From NCBI GenBank assembly GCA_030430845.1, contig JAUIKE010000033.1:1-59592 (forward strand): DNA of 59,592 bases, read 5' to 3'. The stretch is from Bacteroidia bacterium (lineage in GTDB: Bacteria; Bacteroidota; Bacteroidia; Chitinophagales; Saprospiraceae). The notes under the pieces are model-generated. The model ran no database searches, was not told the DNA's origin, and was given only the letters and a program-made list of their open reading frames with translations. Each line of letters begins with the position of its first letter. Position 1 is the first letter of the stretch. The position numbers and the translations under genes are program-made. Shown here one piece after another: positions 1-8,778 of the stretch.

Positions 1-8
1 GGCCCGAA

Positions 9-1751
9 CTAATCCAATGACCAGGCAGGCCCTTCACAGTCGCACAGCGCCCGGATGTATTTCACTAAAGACCTTATTTCTTCATTGCTCAATGTATAGC
101 CGTAAGCCGGCATACGGTTACTCTTATTTAGGATATAACCACCTGCGTAAATGCCGTCGTACATCGTATCGTCCGCTCGGGTAGCGATGTATTCAGCATT
201 GGCATGTACCGTAGGTGGCACCGGCAGATTGATAGCGTTGTATCCGTCGCCCTGGCCGTTTTCTCCATGACAAGCTGCACAATATTTTAGATACAGGCCT
301 GCTTCGGTGGAGGCATTTCCGAAAAAGTAGGGTGGCTGATCTATCAAAGAGGCATACACTATATCTGATGTTCCTTCTTTATTTTGTAAAAGATAGTTGG
401 TGATCAATTCCAGTTGACGCTCCGGCATGGGGATGCGAGGCATCACTGTACCGGGAATCAGCTCATGTGGATTCTTGATGAGTTCGTATACATAGTTGCT
501 TTGCAGTCGCTGAGGCACCTGGTTCAGCGAAGGGCCGATCTTTCCTCCTTCTCCCTTGAGTTGATGACAGCCGGTACAGGGGAGTTTTTCGCGCAGCAGG
601 ACTTCGGCTTTATTAGTGGAAAAAACGGAAAGTTGGGCGATATCCCTGTTTGTAGTTTCGCCGGTATGCAGGTAATCACTAATCAGTTGGACCTCTTCAT
701 CGGTCAGGCTGAAATCCGGCATACGGCTTCCCGAGCCGGGATGGTAACCGAAGGGCCGGATAGGAGAGGGCGCTTTAAGATAGCTGGTCAGCCAGCTTTT
801 TTGGACGCGCTGTCCTTCCAGGCTGAGGTCCGGAGCTGTTTGAGCAACTGCCGGATTAGGCTTAGGGCCGTTGTGGCAGCCGGCGCAGTTTTGGGCCGCA
901 AATATTTTTTCGCCTATGGCGGCTGTAATGTTTTTATTTTTTCGCAAAAAGGAATCGTAACTCGATTCCAGTTCCGATTTCCTGGTTTTATTTAAAGAAA
1001 AAAGATAAGCTGCTATATCCTTGATGTCCTCCTCCGGCCTTTGGACAACCGCTTCAAAACTGGAACTGTCAGCGCTGAATTTGTAGAAAAAGCTGGGCAT
1101 TTCGTTGTGACCATTGTAGACGTAAGGGGAAACAAAGTATCGTTGTACCCAATCAGGTTTCAGCCGGTGACTGACGTTAGCCAGTTCTGTGATCAGCATT
1201 TCTCCCTGGCCGTTTACTTTATGGCAGGTTTTACAGGCGAATTGATCCAATAGGGTAGCACCTCTTTGAAGGTCTGCTTTACCTCTCAGAATATTCTTTT
1301 CGGAAGCCAGATTCGGATATTTGGGCCAGGGCCCTCCATTTTCCCTTTGCTCACCTAAGTACAGGGCGATGGCCAGACTTTCCTCGGCCGAGAGCTGGAA
1401 ATCCGGCATACGGGAGTGGCCGATATTGTGTCGTACGCGATAAGGTTCCTGAAGAAAGTGGAACAAGAAAGCTGGATTATATCGTTCTCCTGCGTATGCA
1501 AGATCGGGGGCCCGGGAGGGAATCACCAGGCTATCCGGAATGCCGGCATGACAAGCGTTACAACCCAGCTCGGTCATCAGCTTTGCACCAGTCAGTTCTC
1601 CCTGGATGAGGGAGGCGATATTGGAGCCTTCAGCTGTTGTTTGCGTCACTACAGTTTCAGTAGGTTGATCGCTTTTTTCCTGGAAACTGAGCAGGAAGAT
1701 TAAAAAAGCGGTCAATATGACAACCAGTGATATGGTGGATTTCCATTTCAT
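9..1751 (-). CDS. Pentaheme c-type cytochrome, membrane-anchored
   Basis: Electron-transfer protein expected on the periplasmic side of the inner membrane. A single N-terminal hydrophobic segment (about residues 7-22) is followed by five CxxCH heme-binding motifs, with cysteines near residues 64/67, 173/176, 289/292, 392/395 and 491/494. A Met-Pro pair follows each motif (near 115, 218, 344, 437 and about 550) and is the natural distal ligand, so this reads as five mono-heme cytochrome c domains in tandem. The motifs, anchor and tandem layout are seen directly; the redox partner is unknown. No terminal oxidase or reductase gene lies beside it in the window. The start is the ATG in front of the hydrophobic segment. 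The divergent neighbour at 1953 is separated by a region holding a 58-bp palindrome. Confidence 0.85.
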   Translation of the reverse strand: MKWKSTISLVVILTAFLIFLLSFQEKSDQPTETVVTQTTAEGSNIASLIQGELTGAKLMTELGCNACHAGIPDSLVIPSRAPDLAYAGERYNPAFLFHFLQEPYRVRHNIGHSRMPDFQLSAEESLAIALYLGEQRENGGPWPKYPNLASEKNILRGKADLQRGATLLDQFACKTCHKVNGQGEMLITELANVSHRLKPDWVQRYFVSPYVYNGHNEMPSFFYKFSADSSSFEAVVQRPEEDIKDIAAYLFSLNKTRKSELESSYDSFLRKNKNITAAIGEKIFAAQNCAGCHNGPKPNPAVAQTAPDLSLEGQRVQKSWLTSYLKAPSPIRPFGYHPGSGSRMPDFSLTDEEVQLISDYLHTGETTNRDIAQLSVFSTNKAEVLLREKLPCTGCHQLKGEGGKIGPSLNQVPQRLQSNYVYELIKNPHELIPGTVMPRIPMPERQLELITNYLLQNKEGTSDIVYASLIDQPPYFFGNASTEAGLYLKYCAACHGENGQGDGYNAINLPVPPTVHANAEYIATRADDTMYDGIYAGGYILNKSNRMPAYGYTLSNEEIRSLVKYIRALCDCEGPAWSLD

Positions 1752-1780
1752 AAAAAAGTTATTCTACTTATTACCTTTCC

Positions 1781-1838
1781 TGACTGGTGTGTGTATAAAA
1801 ACCTGACAGCTGTCAGGTTTTTATACACACACCAGTCA
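1781..1838. repeat. 58-bp perfect palindrome in a divergent intergenic region
   Basis: Arms of 29 bp with no loop. The arm begins TGACTGGTGTGTG and the centre is GACAGCTGTC. It lies 30 bp upstream of the cytochrome start and 115 bp upstream of the serine-hydrolase start, so no annotated gene ends into it. A terminator for an unannotated small RNA, or a cruciform or operator element, are all possible. Confidence 0.85.
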
Positions 1839-1952
1839 TTTACTTCTTGTTCATTTCCATCAAAAGGTAAAAACAAAATTTGGAATCCCCTTAGTGAGCG
1901 CCAAACTTTTGTTGAATTTGCCTAGCTTAGTGGTGGTTTAAGAACTATCAGT

Positions 1953-3362
1953 ATGAAAAAGAACATCTACTTTTTGCTATTACTAATCCTTACTTATGCT
2001 TGCTCTACCATTGATTCTGAACCCGATTATACATCGGAGGTAGATTCGGTTTTTTCTCAATGGGACGACTCGGCGCCTGGCGGAGCCATTGGTGTCATTC
2101 GAAACGGCCAACTAGAGTTCGCGAAAGGCTATGGCCTGGCTAATCTGGAATATGATATACCCAATACCCCGCAAAGCGTTTTTCGAATTGCTTCAGTGTC
2201 CAAGCAATTCACGGCAGCCTGTATTGTGTTATTGGCAGAAGAGGGGAAATTAAGTCTGGAGGATACGCTGTCAAAGTTTTATCCGCAACTACCTGACTAT
2301 GCAGATGACATTACGATCCGGCATTTGCTGAACCATACCAGCGGACTGCGGGATTATCTGGAACTGGCCTATTTGTCGGGGCTGACAGATGATGATTTCT
2401 ATACGGATGATGAACTAATGGGATGGTTTGTACGCCAAAAGGGCTATAATTTTTCTGCCGGGGAGGAATTCCTGTATTGTAATACCGGCTACTGGCTGCT
2501 GGGGCAGATTGTTGAGCAGATGTCGGGAATGAATATGGCGGAATATGCCCGGAAAAATATTTTCGAACCTTTGGGAATGGATCATACTCATTTTCATAAT
2601 GATAATACAAAAATTGTAGAAAACAGAGCCTCCGGTTACGCTCCCACAGCAGATGGTTTTCGAATCAGCATGACCCAGTTGGAGATGATCGGTGATGGGG
2701 CCATTTTTACCACGGTTGAAGATATGGCTAAGTGGGATGAAAACTTTTACTCACATAAGATAGGTAGCCCGGATTTTCACCAAACCTTACAAACCCAGGC
2801 CGTTTTGAACAATGGAGACACATTGCCGTATGCCATGGGATTAAGCGTAGGTGAATACAAAGGGCATAAAACAGTGGAGCATGGAGGCGCTTTTGTGGGC
2901 TTCCGGGCCAGGTTCCTGCGATTTCCGGAAGAGCGGCTTTCTATTGTTTTGCTTACCAATCGATCGGATGCCAATTATGCAAGCCTAAGCAATGAAGTGG
3001 CGGACATCTTATTGGATTTAGAAGATATTTCTGAAGAGGTTGAGAACGAAGAAAATGAGGGGATAGGCGAATCAGAGGACCCGACAGAGCCGGCTTCCTA
3101 CACTACGCAACAACTCGCACGCTTAACCGGCACGTATCACAGTGAAGAACTGGGGGTGGATTATGAGCTGAAGTTGAACGGGACTCGGTTAATATTGTGG
3201 GTTGACGGAGACGAAATATCAGCATTAAAGCCCATGGCGGGGCGGAAATTTGAAAATGAAGATTTTGGCTTGCTTGAGTTTGAAGATCGGATGCCGAGGC
3301 CGAATTCCTTTTTGCTGACTTCGGGAAGGGTGAAGAATTTGTATTTTGAAAGAGAAGAATGA
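1953..3362 (+). CDS. Serine hydrolase, beta-lactamase class C / penicillin-binding family, lipoprotein
   Basis: Exported serine hydrolase of the Beta-lactamase (PF00144) type. The signal peptide ends in a lipobox, LTYAC (Cys about residue 17). The catalytic SxxK is SVSK at residues 81-84, the second motif is YCN at 176-178, and the third is an HGG motif (EHGGAF) near residue 310. The length of 469 aa leaves a C-terminal extension of about 100 residues after an acidic linker (about 345-370), which resembles the small beta-rich DUF3471-like tails of this family. Members act as D-aminopeptidases, esterases or peptidoglycan-related enzymes, so the substrate cannot be told from sequence. It converges with the MgtC-family gene with only 27 bp between the stop codons. 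Confidence 0.85.
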   Translation: MKKNIYFLLLLILTYACSTIDSEPDYTSEVDSVFSQWDDSAPGGAIGVIRNGQLEFAKGYGLANLEYDIPNTPQSVFRIASVSKQFTAACIVLLAEEGKLSLEDTLSKFYPQLPDYADDITIRHLLNHTSGLRDYLELAYLSGLTDDDFYTDDELMGWFVRQKGYNFSAGEEFLYCNTGYWLLGQIVEQMSGMNMAEYARKNIFEPLGMDHTHFHNDNTKIVENRASGYAPTADGFRISMTQLEMIGDGAIFTTVEDMAKWDENFYSHKIGSPDFHQTLQTQAVLNNGDTLPYAMGLSVGEYKGHKTVEHGGAFVGFRARFLRFPEERLSIVLLTNRSDANYASLSNEVADILLDLEDISEEVENEENEGIGESEDPTEPASYTTQQLARLTGTYHSEELGVDYELKLNGTRLILWVDGDEISALKPMAGRKFENEDFGLLEFEDRMPRPNSFLLTSGRVKNLYFEREE

Positions 3363-3389
3363 TCATTTGGCGGTTTCCCGACCGGGTGA

Positions 3390-4691
3390 TCAGGCATTCA
3401 AAATAATAAATCCAACTATTCCAGCCAGAAAAATCACCCCATAACCGATCAGAATATACTTTCTTAAACGATGACTTCCCGCAAAGACAGAAATACCAAT
3501 CTTCACAATGGTATTACACAAAGCTGCCAGCAGGATGGCGTTCTGTGCCGTCAGAAACTGGATGTTGTTTCCAGCTAATTTGGATAAGGAGATAGTGATG
3601 GCGTCAATGTCGGTCAAAGCAGCTATACCGGTAGACAGGAAAATACCGGCTTCGCCAAACTGCTCATTGGCATAACTCACCAGGAAAAGGATACCCGTGT
3701 AGAGCAATCCAAAAAAGATGGCTTCTCTAAGGTTTAGAGGTTTGCCTAGCGGCACATCTGTATCTGCTTTTAAAGGATCTGCTGATTGTTGTTTTCGGTA
3801 AAAATAGATCGAAATGCCCAATCCGGCCAGGAATACAATGGCAATCGGCAAGCCCAGGGCCGGCCATAAGCCTGGATTAAAAATCAACACCCATACTATT
3901 ACCCGGATGATCATAATAGTGGAGGCGGCTAAAATGGCTACCGCACAATGAATGGATAGCTCCGGTATTTCTTTACTTTTTTTAGAAAAAACCCAGGTGA
4001 CGACCGTACTGGAAATGAGCCCTCCTACAATGCCTGTGTAGAGAATACCTTTATTGGAACCCAGGAATTTCATGAGTAAATATCCGGCAAAGGTTAAACC
4101 GGAGGTGAGAACAATCACCCACCCCAGCTCCTTTGGATTGAAAACATGATAGGGGCCGTATGTTTCATTAGGCAAAAAGGGTAGAATCAGGAGGGCCAGT
4201 ACCACAAAGGTGATAAAGGCATACAACTCGTCCTGTGTGATCTCTCCAATAAAGGTCTTAAAAGGTACTTTTAAGGATAAAAATACGGTGGTTACCACCA
4301 TAAGGGCCAGGCTGGTTTCTACAAAACCCAGGAAAGTAGTACCGCCTAAAAAAAAGGCCAGTAGAATCGTCAGTTCGCTCGTGCCGCCGATCCCTCCCTT
4401 GTTAGCTGTTATCCAGTAAGACACCGAAACGATCAGGGTGACCGATATTAGCGCACCCACAAATATTAAAGGAGTAAATAAAACACTGACCAGGGTGGAG
4501 AGAAAACCTAAGAACGTAACAACGATAAAGGTGCGGACTCCCGCAAAAAGTTCTGACTTCTTCGATTTAGAGGAATATTCCCGTTCCAGGCCAATTATGA
4601 ATCCGATGCCCGCCGCCACCAGCATGCGAATGAAAAAATCCATTTGCGTGAGTTGAAAGTCGTCGGTTTGTATGATGAGGATATCTTCCAT
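3390..4691 (-). CDS. MgtC/SapB family membrane protein with DUF4010 domain
   Basis: Polytopic membrane protein of 433 aa. The N-terminal part (about residues 18-150) carries the MgtC/SapB signature: a helix with GFIIGLERE near residue 30 and GVRTF near 51. The rest is a hydrophobic DUF4010 region with roughly eight further membrane segments and a conserved SLSK/NNIQ stretch near 370. Stand-alone MgtC is a virulence-linked ATP-synthase and magnesium-stress modulator, but the fused DUF4010 family is uncharacterised, so no transport role is claimed. The start ATG fits the short cytoplasmic N-terminus typical of the family. It appears monocistronic. Confidence 0.8.
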   Translation of the reverse strand: MEDILIIQTDDFQLTQMDFFIRMLVAAGIGFIIGLEREYSSKSKKSELFAGVRTFIVVTFLGFLSTLVSVLFTPLIFVGALISVTLIVSVSYWITANKGGIGGTSELTILLAFFLGGTTFLGFVETSLALMVVTTVFLSLKVPFKTFIGEITQDELYAFITFVVLALLILPFLPNETYGPYHVFNPKELGWVIVLTSGLTFAGYLLMKFLGSNKGILYTGIVGGLISSTVVTWVFSKKSKEIPELSIHCAVAILAASTIMIIRVIVWVLIFNPGLWPALGLPIAIVFLAGLGISIYFYRKQQSADPLKADTDVPLGKPLNLREAIFFGLLYTGILFLVSYANEQFGEAGIFLSTGIAALTDIDAITISLSKLAGNNIQFLTAQNAILLAALCNTIVKIGISVFAGSHRLRKYILIGYGVIFLAGIVGFIILNA

Positions 4692-4778
4692 ACCATATCA
4701 TTCTGTAGCCGGGAAATAAAGGAAAGATAGTGAAAATCAGGGATAGTTGGACACTGAAGACATGGATTACACTGCCGG

Positions 4779-5735
4779 CTAAAAACTTATGTCCCGAACG
4801 ACTTCTCCTTTCTTATTCCAGATCAATATTTTTCGAGTCTCACTACTTGTTACAATAAATTCTCCGTCCGGACTCCAGTCGATGCCCCACAGTAAGTCTT
4901 CCGATTTGCCTTCGGCAATCAATTCCCCCTCTTTCGACCAGATTCGCATGGCATCACTCGCGCTGGCTAGTAAGGTACCCTCTCTATTCCAGGAAATGTT
5001 GCGATATTCGGCCCGGCTTCGTTCTATTGACTTCAAAAGATGGCCGTATGGCTGCCAAAACTGCAACAGGGCAGGGTAGTCGTGATCATAATCTCCGTAA
5101 TCGCCAATCACAAAGAAGTCACCTGAAGGATGCCAGATAATACAGAGCATTAATACCTCCTGTTCTCTATGTTGGATCTTTCTGATTAATTTCCCTTTCC
5201 GGTCATATTGCCGTATGTATTTACTCAGGGCAGTTATCTCGTCTTTTTGAGAGTGCCAGTCGACCGCTACATAGCTTGTCGTGCTCTCTTTTTTGATGAG
5301 CTTAAGCAGTTTTCCTTTCTTATTCCAAATTGATAATTTTCCGTCGTAATCCGCTATGGCAATTAATCGGCCGTTGCGATTCCAGGCAATGGATCGACCT
5401 CCTAGATTATCGACACCAGAAAAAAGAGTGGTTTTATTTTTCTCGATGTCTATAATACGCGAGCCTTGGCCGGTAGCAGCTACCGCAAGAATATTTTTAC
5501 GAGGATGCCAGCGCAGTCGCTTGACTTGTTCTCCAATCGAAAAGGTCTTTAGGAACTCAAAAGTTTGTCCGTCAAACAGGCGGATGACTTGGTCATCTCC
5601 TCCGACGGCAATGTATTGTCCGTCAGCGCTCCAGTTGGCAGTCCAAAGGGTTTTGTTTTCAACTTGCTGCGCCTGCAAATTGGAAGAGGCAAAAAATATA
5701 AGGAAAATAAGTAATAGGAAGCGATTCTTGTTCAT
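4779..5735 (-). CDS. Exported WD40-repeat beta-propeller protein
   Basis: The chosen start is the ATG directly before a signal peptide (MNKNRFLLLIFLIFFASS, cleaved after LQAQ); an in-frame ATG nine codons upstream would put polar residues in front of it. About seven WD40-like blades follow, each with a W-(S/N/H)-x-(D/K/N)-G turn (for example WSADGQY, WNRNGRL, WNREGTL, WSPDGEF), and the protein ends after the last blade. Such propellers are protein-binding scaffolds and no catalytic domain is attached. Downstream on the same strand lies the convergent end of the MgtC gene; upstream are two stem-loops that terminate the lamin-tail gene, so it is probably transcribed alone. Confidence 0.8.
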   Translation of the reverse strand: MNKNRFLLLIFLIFFASSNLQAQQVENKTLWTANWSADGQYIAVGGDDQVIRLFDGQTFEFLKTFSIGEQVKRLRWHPRKNILAVAATGQGSRIIDIEKNKTTLFSGVDNLGGRSIAWNRNGRLIAIADYDGKLSIWNKKGKLLKLIKKESTTSYVAVDWHSQKDEITALSKYIRQYDRKGKLIRKIQHREQEVLMLCIIWHPSGDFFVIGDYGDYDHDYPALLQFWQPYGHLLKSIERSRAEYRNISWNREGTLLASASDAMRIWSKEGELIAEGKSEDLLWGIDWSPDGEFIVTSSETRKILIWNKKGEVVRDISF

Positions 5736-5819
5736 GATGCATATATTATATGATCTGGACAAGATCAGGAAAAGGAAGTAAAAAAGTAGATAATGACTTG
5801 TTAAGCAGTAAAAAAAATA

Positions 5820-5859
5820 GGGGCTGTCTCATAACTCCTTCGTCGTTATGAGCAGCCCC
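5820..5859 (-). terminator. Bulged stem-loop 3' of the lamin-tail gene
   Basis: Arms 5820-5835 and 5845-5859 pair with a single bulged base (GGGGCTG.CTCATAAC against GTTATGAGCAGCCCC). It follows the larger palindrome 5871-5922 in the direction of the minus-strand gene ending at 5949. The run of T needed for a minus-strand intrinsic terminator is present just beyond it (the plus strand reads AAAAAAAATAG). Confidence 0.55.
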
Positions 5860-5870
5860 ATATGATTCTT

Positions 5871-5922
5871 TTTAAGGGGTGTTTTTTAGAGCCCGTACGG
5901 GCTCTAAAAAACACCCCTTAAA
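5871..5922. terminator. 52-bp perfect palindrome, 3' of the lamin-tail gene
   Basis: Perfect 26-bp arms with no loop. The core is AGCCCGTACGGGCT, identical to the core of the palindrome at 40217-40254, although the outer arms differ. It sits 27 bp past the stop codon of the minus-strand gene at 5949, so a terminator role is natural. Confidence 0.7.
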
Positions 5923-5948
5923 GAAATATTATTGGCTGTCTCATTTTT

Positions 5949-7550
5949 TTACTGCTTCTGAAACTTCATAACTTTCATATTACCTCCTGATCGGATCTGC
6001 ATCACATACCAGCCTGCCGGAAGGTCATGTACCGGTAATTCGTAAGAAACGACGCCTGGATCTGTCTGGAAGTAGCCTAATTGACGGCCGGTCATATCGA
6101 ACAAAGAAAGCTTAGTAGCCGCCTGGCTTTCCTGGCTCCACCTCAGCTGAACCATGTCTTTTGCAGGATTAGGGAACAGGCTGACCTGGAAGCCCGAGCT
6201 CGGTGTAGGATTATTGATAGCAATAACGTTGTGATAGGTCATTGTGCCGTCAAAATCTACCTGGCGAAGGCGGTAGTAGTTGACGCCGGGCATGGGGTAG
6301 TCATCCATAAAGGCATAGTCCTTTCCAGCCGAAGAGGTGCCTTGTCCGGCTACCCGGCCGATCTCCTGGAAGTTGATACCATCCTGGCTGCGCTCGATGG
6401 CCATGAAATCGTTGTTAATCTCATTGACGGTCGTCCATTGGAGTTCGATCTTGTCATTGGCTAGTTTTCCTTTGAAGCTGAGTAATTCAACGGGGAGGAC
6501 GGCGCTGTTTTCCGCACCTGCAGTAGGGGTGGATACGTCCCAATATCCGGTAGCACAGCTAGAATTATCGCCAAAGCCGGTGTATTGAAGGGAGCTGCAG
6601 TTGCCGTCGGCATCCGTGGAGCAAGATCCTCCGCCGTTACCGTCATCGTAAGAAAACTCGTCAACAATAAAGCCATTTTCGTCTGCTAAGGTGAGACTTC
6701 CGGTACCATTACCAAGGTTTTCTCCTCCCCAATCAATGACTTGAGTGCCGCCGGGGACTGAATAGCCGCATCCGGAAAGTTGATTGGGCCTCCGGGCCAA
6801 TACAATGTATTCGCCTGCTGCGATGGTGATGGCATTCCCACCGCTGAAGTCATATCCTACGGAGCCGGAGAGGGAATAGTCTGTCATGTCCACAGCAGTT
6901 GAGCCCGCATTGAAAATTTCGAGGAATTCACAATCGTCATTACTCCCTTGGGTGCTACTACAAGGATTGTACATGACCTCAGTGATAATCAGGTCGGGGA
7001 GAGTGATCGACCAAACTTCGATATCATCAAAGCGAATACGTTCGTTCGCCTCATTATTCAGGGCTGTGAGACGCAATTGGATCGTGGAGCCTGAAAGTCC
7101 CTGCTCAGTGAAATCTGTATTAGCAAAGTTTCCCATGAGTGTCTCAACTACCTGATAGCTTCCACCGTCAATGCTGTAAGCTATCTCCAAATAGTCACTG
7201 TTTTCGAGGTTGCTATTATTATTGGCAAATAATTTGAAGCCTACTTCAGTATGTCCACTAATGTCGATAACGGGAGAATACCAAATAGCAGGGCCGTCAA
7301 CATCGCGTGCCTGCATCCTTTGGTTGACAACTCTGAAAAAATCGTTACCATCACTCAAAGTTGCCCCGCTCACATCCACTGTCCAGGTAACGCCGGTCAG
7401 GTCTATACCGTTTCCATCGGCCCCCTTGCCGTTTTGCCCGGTAAAGTCCTCAGAGTATAGAACGGTTTGTCCCCAGCCTAGTTGGCATAAAAAGGCCAGA
7501 GACATTAACAAAAGCGCTGTTTTTTTAATAATATTTTTGTAGGAACCCAT
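5949..7550 (-). CDS. Lamin-tail-domain protein with type IX secretion sorting domain
   Basis: Secreted protein of 533 aa. It has an N-terminal signal peptide (to about residue 28, LGWG), then a beta-sandwich-like region with many Asn/Gly/Asp residues (about 30-180) and a lamin-tail domain (about 187-300) that starts LIITEVMYNP. A fibronectin/T9SS-associated segment beginning LPVELLSFKGKL (about 350-440) is followed by a Por secretion C-terminal sorting domain (about 455-533), with NPAKDMVQLRW and a GWYVMQI strand near the end. Type IX sorting domains direct export across the outer membrane in Bacteroidota and are cleaved by PorU. The cargo has no recognisable enzyme domain; surface adhesion is plausible but inferred. 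Two stem-loops follow the stop. Confidence 0.85.
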   Translation of the reverse strand: MGSYKNIIKKTALLLMSLAFLCQLGWGQTVLYSEDFTGQNGKGADGNGIDLTGVTWTVDVSGATLSDGNDFFRVVNQRMQARDVDGPAIWYSPVIDISGHTEVGFKLFANNNSNLENSDYLEIAYSIDGGSYQVVETLMGNFANTDFTEQGLSGSTIQLRLTALNNEANERIRFDDIEVWSITLPDLIITEVMYNPCSSTQGSNDDCEFLEIFNAGSTAVDMTDYSLSGSVGYDFSGGNAITIAAGEYIVLARRPNQLSGCGYSVPGGTQVIDWGGENLGNGTGSLTLADENGFIVDEFSYDDGNGGGSCSTDADGNCSSLQYTGFGDNSSCATGYWDVSTPTAGAENSAVLPVELLSFKGKLANDKIELQWTTVNEINNDFMAIERSQDGINFQEIGRVAGQGTSSAGKDYAFMDDYPMPGVNYYRLRQVDFDGTMTYHNVIAINNPTPSSGFQVSLFPNPAKDMVQLRWSQESQAATKLSLFDMTGRQLGYFQTDPGVVSYELPVHDLPAGWYVMQIRSGGNMKVMKFQKQ

Positions 7551-7782
7551 AGGATTTTTGTTTGAATAAGCTTATTGAAATTATGAGTTAATTGTATACT
7601 TTAAAGGTGATTATTGATTAGGAAAAGAAATACAAATAACCACTGAAAACATCATTACTATGCTCTCAGTTTGTTTTCTCTTTCAAATTGTTGGCAGGGT
7701 AGCTTTCACAATTTTATACGAAGGTAAAATATATATTGAAAATTCACAAAAAAGCCTGAAAATAAAGAAGATAGGAATAAAA

Positions 7783-7818
7783 AAAGGGATCGTCCTCTTG
7801 CGAAGACAATCCCTTTTT
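7783..7818 (-). terminator. Intrinsic terminator ending a minus-strand transcript
   Basis: On the minus strand a stem with outer AAAAAGGGAT/ATCCCTTTTT pairs and internal mismatches is followed by a run of seven T, the form of an intrinsic terminator. No protein-coding gene on this strand reads into it, which is what suggests a non-coding transcript upstream (7783-8285). Confidence 0.6.
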
Positions 7819-8285
7819 GTTGGCGGGAGATTTTACTCACGGTCCCTGGAGAACCGCAAGCAATCTCTCACCTTACGGGAGAGCGATGAACGAATTCTTC
7901 GCCCGGGTTTATTTTAACCTGACAGGAACCCATCGAATTGGTTTTGTTACAGAAGCTGACAGCAATTGATCCTGCCATTATTCGGTCATTTCCAGTTAAG
8001 TCCACGATGAATGGCACTCATCATCCCGTATCCAGTAAAGAGGACAGGGCAGTCTATTTGAATACCGGAAAAATTAGCTTTATTTGACCTTGGGGATGAA
8101 CCCATTGTCCTGGAGGATGGCTGTCGGGCACATTTTTCACCTTTTATCCGACCCGAAGGTCGAGCCAGGGAGGTCTGTTTTATGATATGCCTGTTTTGTT
8201 CTTCCAGAACGGTCAGTGAAACCTGTTTGACTGATTGCGATAACTGCCAAGGCCTCTCCGGCAATCAGTCCGTTTTGATTTATGC
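7783..8285 (-). ncRNA. Candidate structured non-coding RNA, unidentified
   Basis: No convincing reading frame covers this stretch in any frame. Read on the minus strand it holds a perfect 10-bp stem near its 5' end (8261-8270 with 8229-8238, GACTGATTGC/GCAATCAGTC). A stem at 8149-8162 is capped by a UUCG tetraloop with a C-G closing pair (CGACC-TTCG-GGTCG), and several smaller stems lie at 7825-7905. The RNA would end in the terminator at 7783-7818. I compared it by eye with tmRNA, RNase P RNA and SRP RNA and did not find their hallmark motifs. The 5' end is set by the first stem and is approximate. The tetraloop works only as RNA of this strand, which supports the orientation. A decayed gene remains possible. 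Confidence 0.4.
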
Positions 8286-8479
8286 CTCGTGATCTTAACA
8301 AGAGTGGAACATGTCCAAAAAATACATCAGATCACTCATTACACTTCTAAACGCTGCCAATTGTCAAGGAACTTATCATTGCAAAACTTGCGTTATGCGT
8401 GGTTAAAAAGGCACTTTTCAAGATTCCCGTTTGTTTCTATCAAGTGCGCCATACAAAGATGCATTATGTTGGTTAATTT

Positions 8480-8660
8480 GTCAAATTATAAAATTAACTA
8501 TTGGTTTAGTTATAAACAGCAGAATGTTATTTTACCTATTTTGTGGTACTCAAAATGTTGATAACATCGCAAAAAGCCGTTTATTTTAACATAAGCCTGT
8601 GGAAAACGTGTGGAAATTTTTTTTGAAATAAATAAATAGCGGCTCAAATGATGATTTGAT
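8480..8660. other. A/T-rich region with DnaA-box-like cluster (possible replication origin)
   Basis: Three DnaA-box-like 9-mers lie in one orientation: TGTTGATAA at 8556-8564 (one mismatch to the complement of TTATCCACA), TGTGGAAAA at 8598-8606 (matches the relaxed TTWTNCACA) and TGTGGAAAT at 8609-8617 (one mismatch). The last two start 11 bp apart, one helical turn. They are followed at once by T8 and GAAATAAATAAATAG, which could be an unwinding element. The surrounding 200 bp are very A/T-rich and free of genes. No dnaA gene is in the window, and an AT-rich gap can give such matches by chance. Confidence 0.3.
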
Positions 8661-8696
8661 ACCGTATATTTAATTTGAGACTTGACACCGGAATAT

Positions 8697-8750
8697 ATTT
8701 TATGAGATGTTGGCTTGCGGCCGCCGCCGCAAGCCAACATCTCATAAAAT
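8697..8750. repeat. 24-bp-arm palindrome upstream of the VOC gene
   Basis: Perfect arms 8697-8720 and 8727-8750 around the loop CCGCCG. The G/C-rich inner part and A/T-rich outer ends match the general design of the other palindromes, and the same CCGCCG loop occurs at 28531-28536. It ends 28 bp before the VOC start codon. An open frame reads through it, but the signal peptide starts only at 8779. Confidence 0.75.
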
Positions 8751-8778
8751 CTCCTTTTTTTCATCCGAATTTTTTATT

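Noticed and set aside
2311..3397. Several minus-strand frames opposite the serine hydrolase
   Set aside because: Antisense shadows of the real gene without start signals or domains.
7660..7917. 85-codon open frame on the plus strand
   Set aside because: It runs through the terminator-like stem and the structured region, has no family features and lies in a non-coding-looking stretch.
7783..8285. tmRNA, RNase P RNA or SRP RNA
   Set aside because: Their hallmark sequences (the GGGG(C/G)TGA start of tmRNA, GAGGAAAGTC of RNase P, the GGAAGCAGCC loop of SRP) were not found by eye.
8289..8561. 90-codon open frame in the A/T-rich gap
   Set aside because: Composition of an A/T-rich spacer with chance codons; no domain, no neighbour support, overlaps the DnaA-box cluster.
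8707..8778. In-frame extension of the VOC protein upstream of 8779
   Set aside because: It crosses the palindrome and adds basic residues in front of a clear signal peptide.
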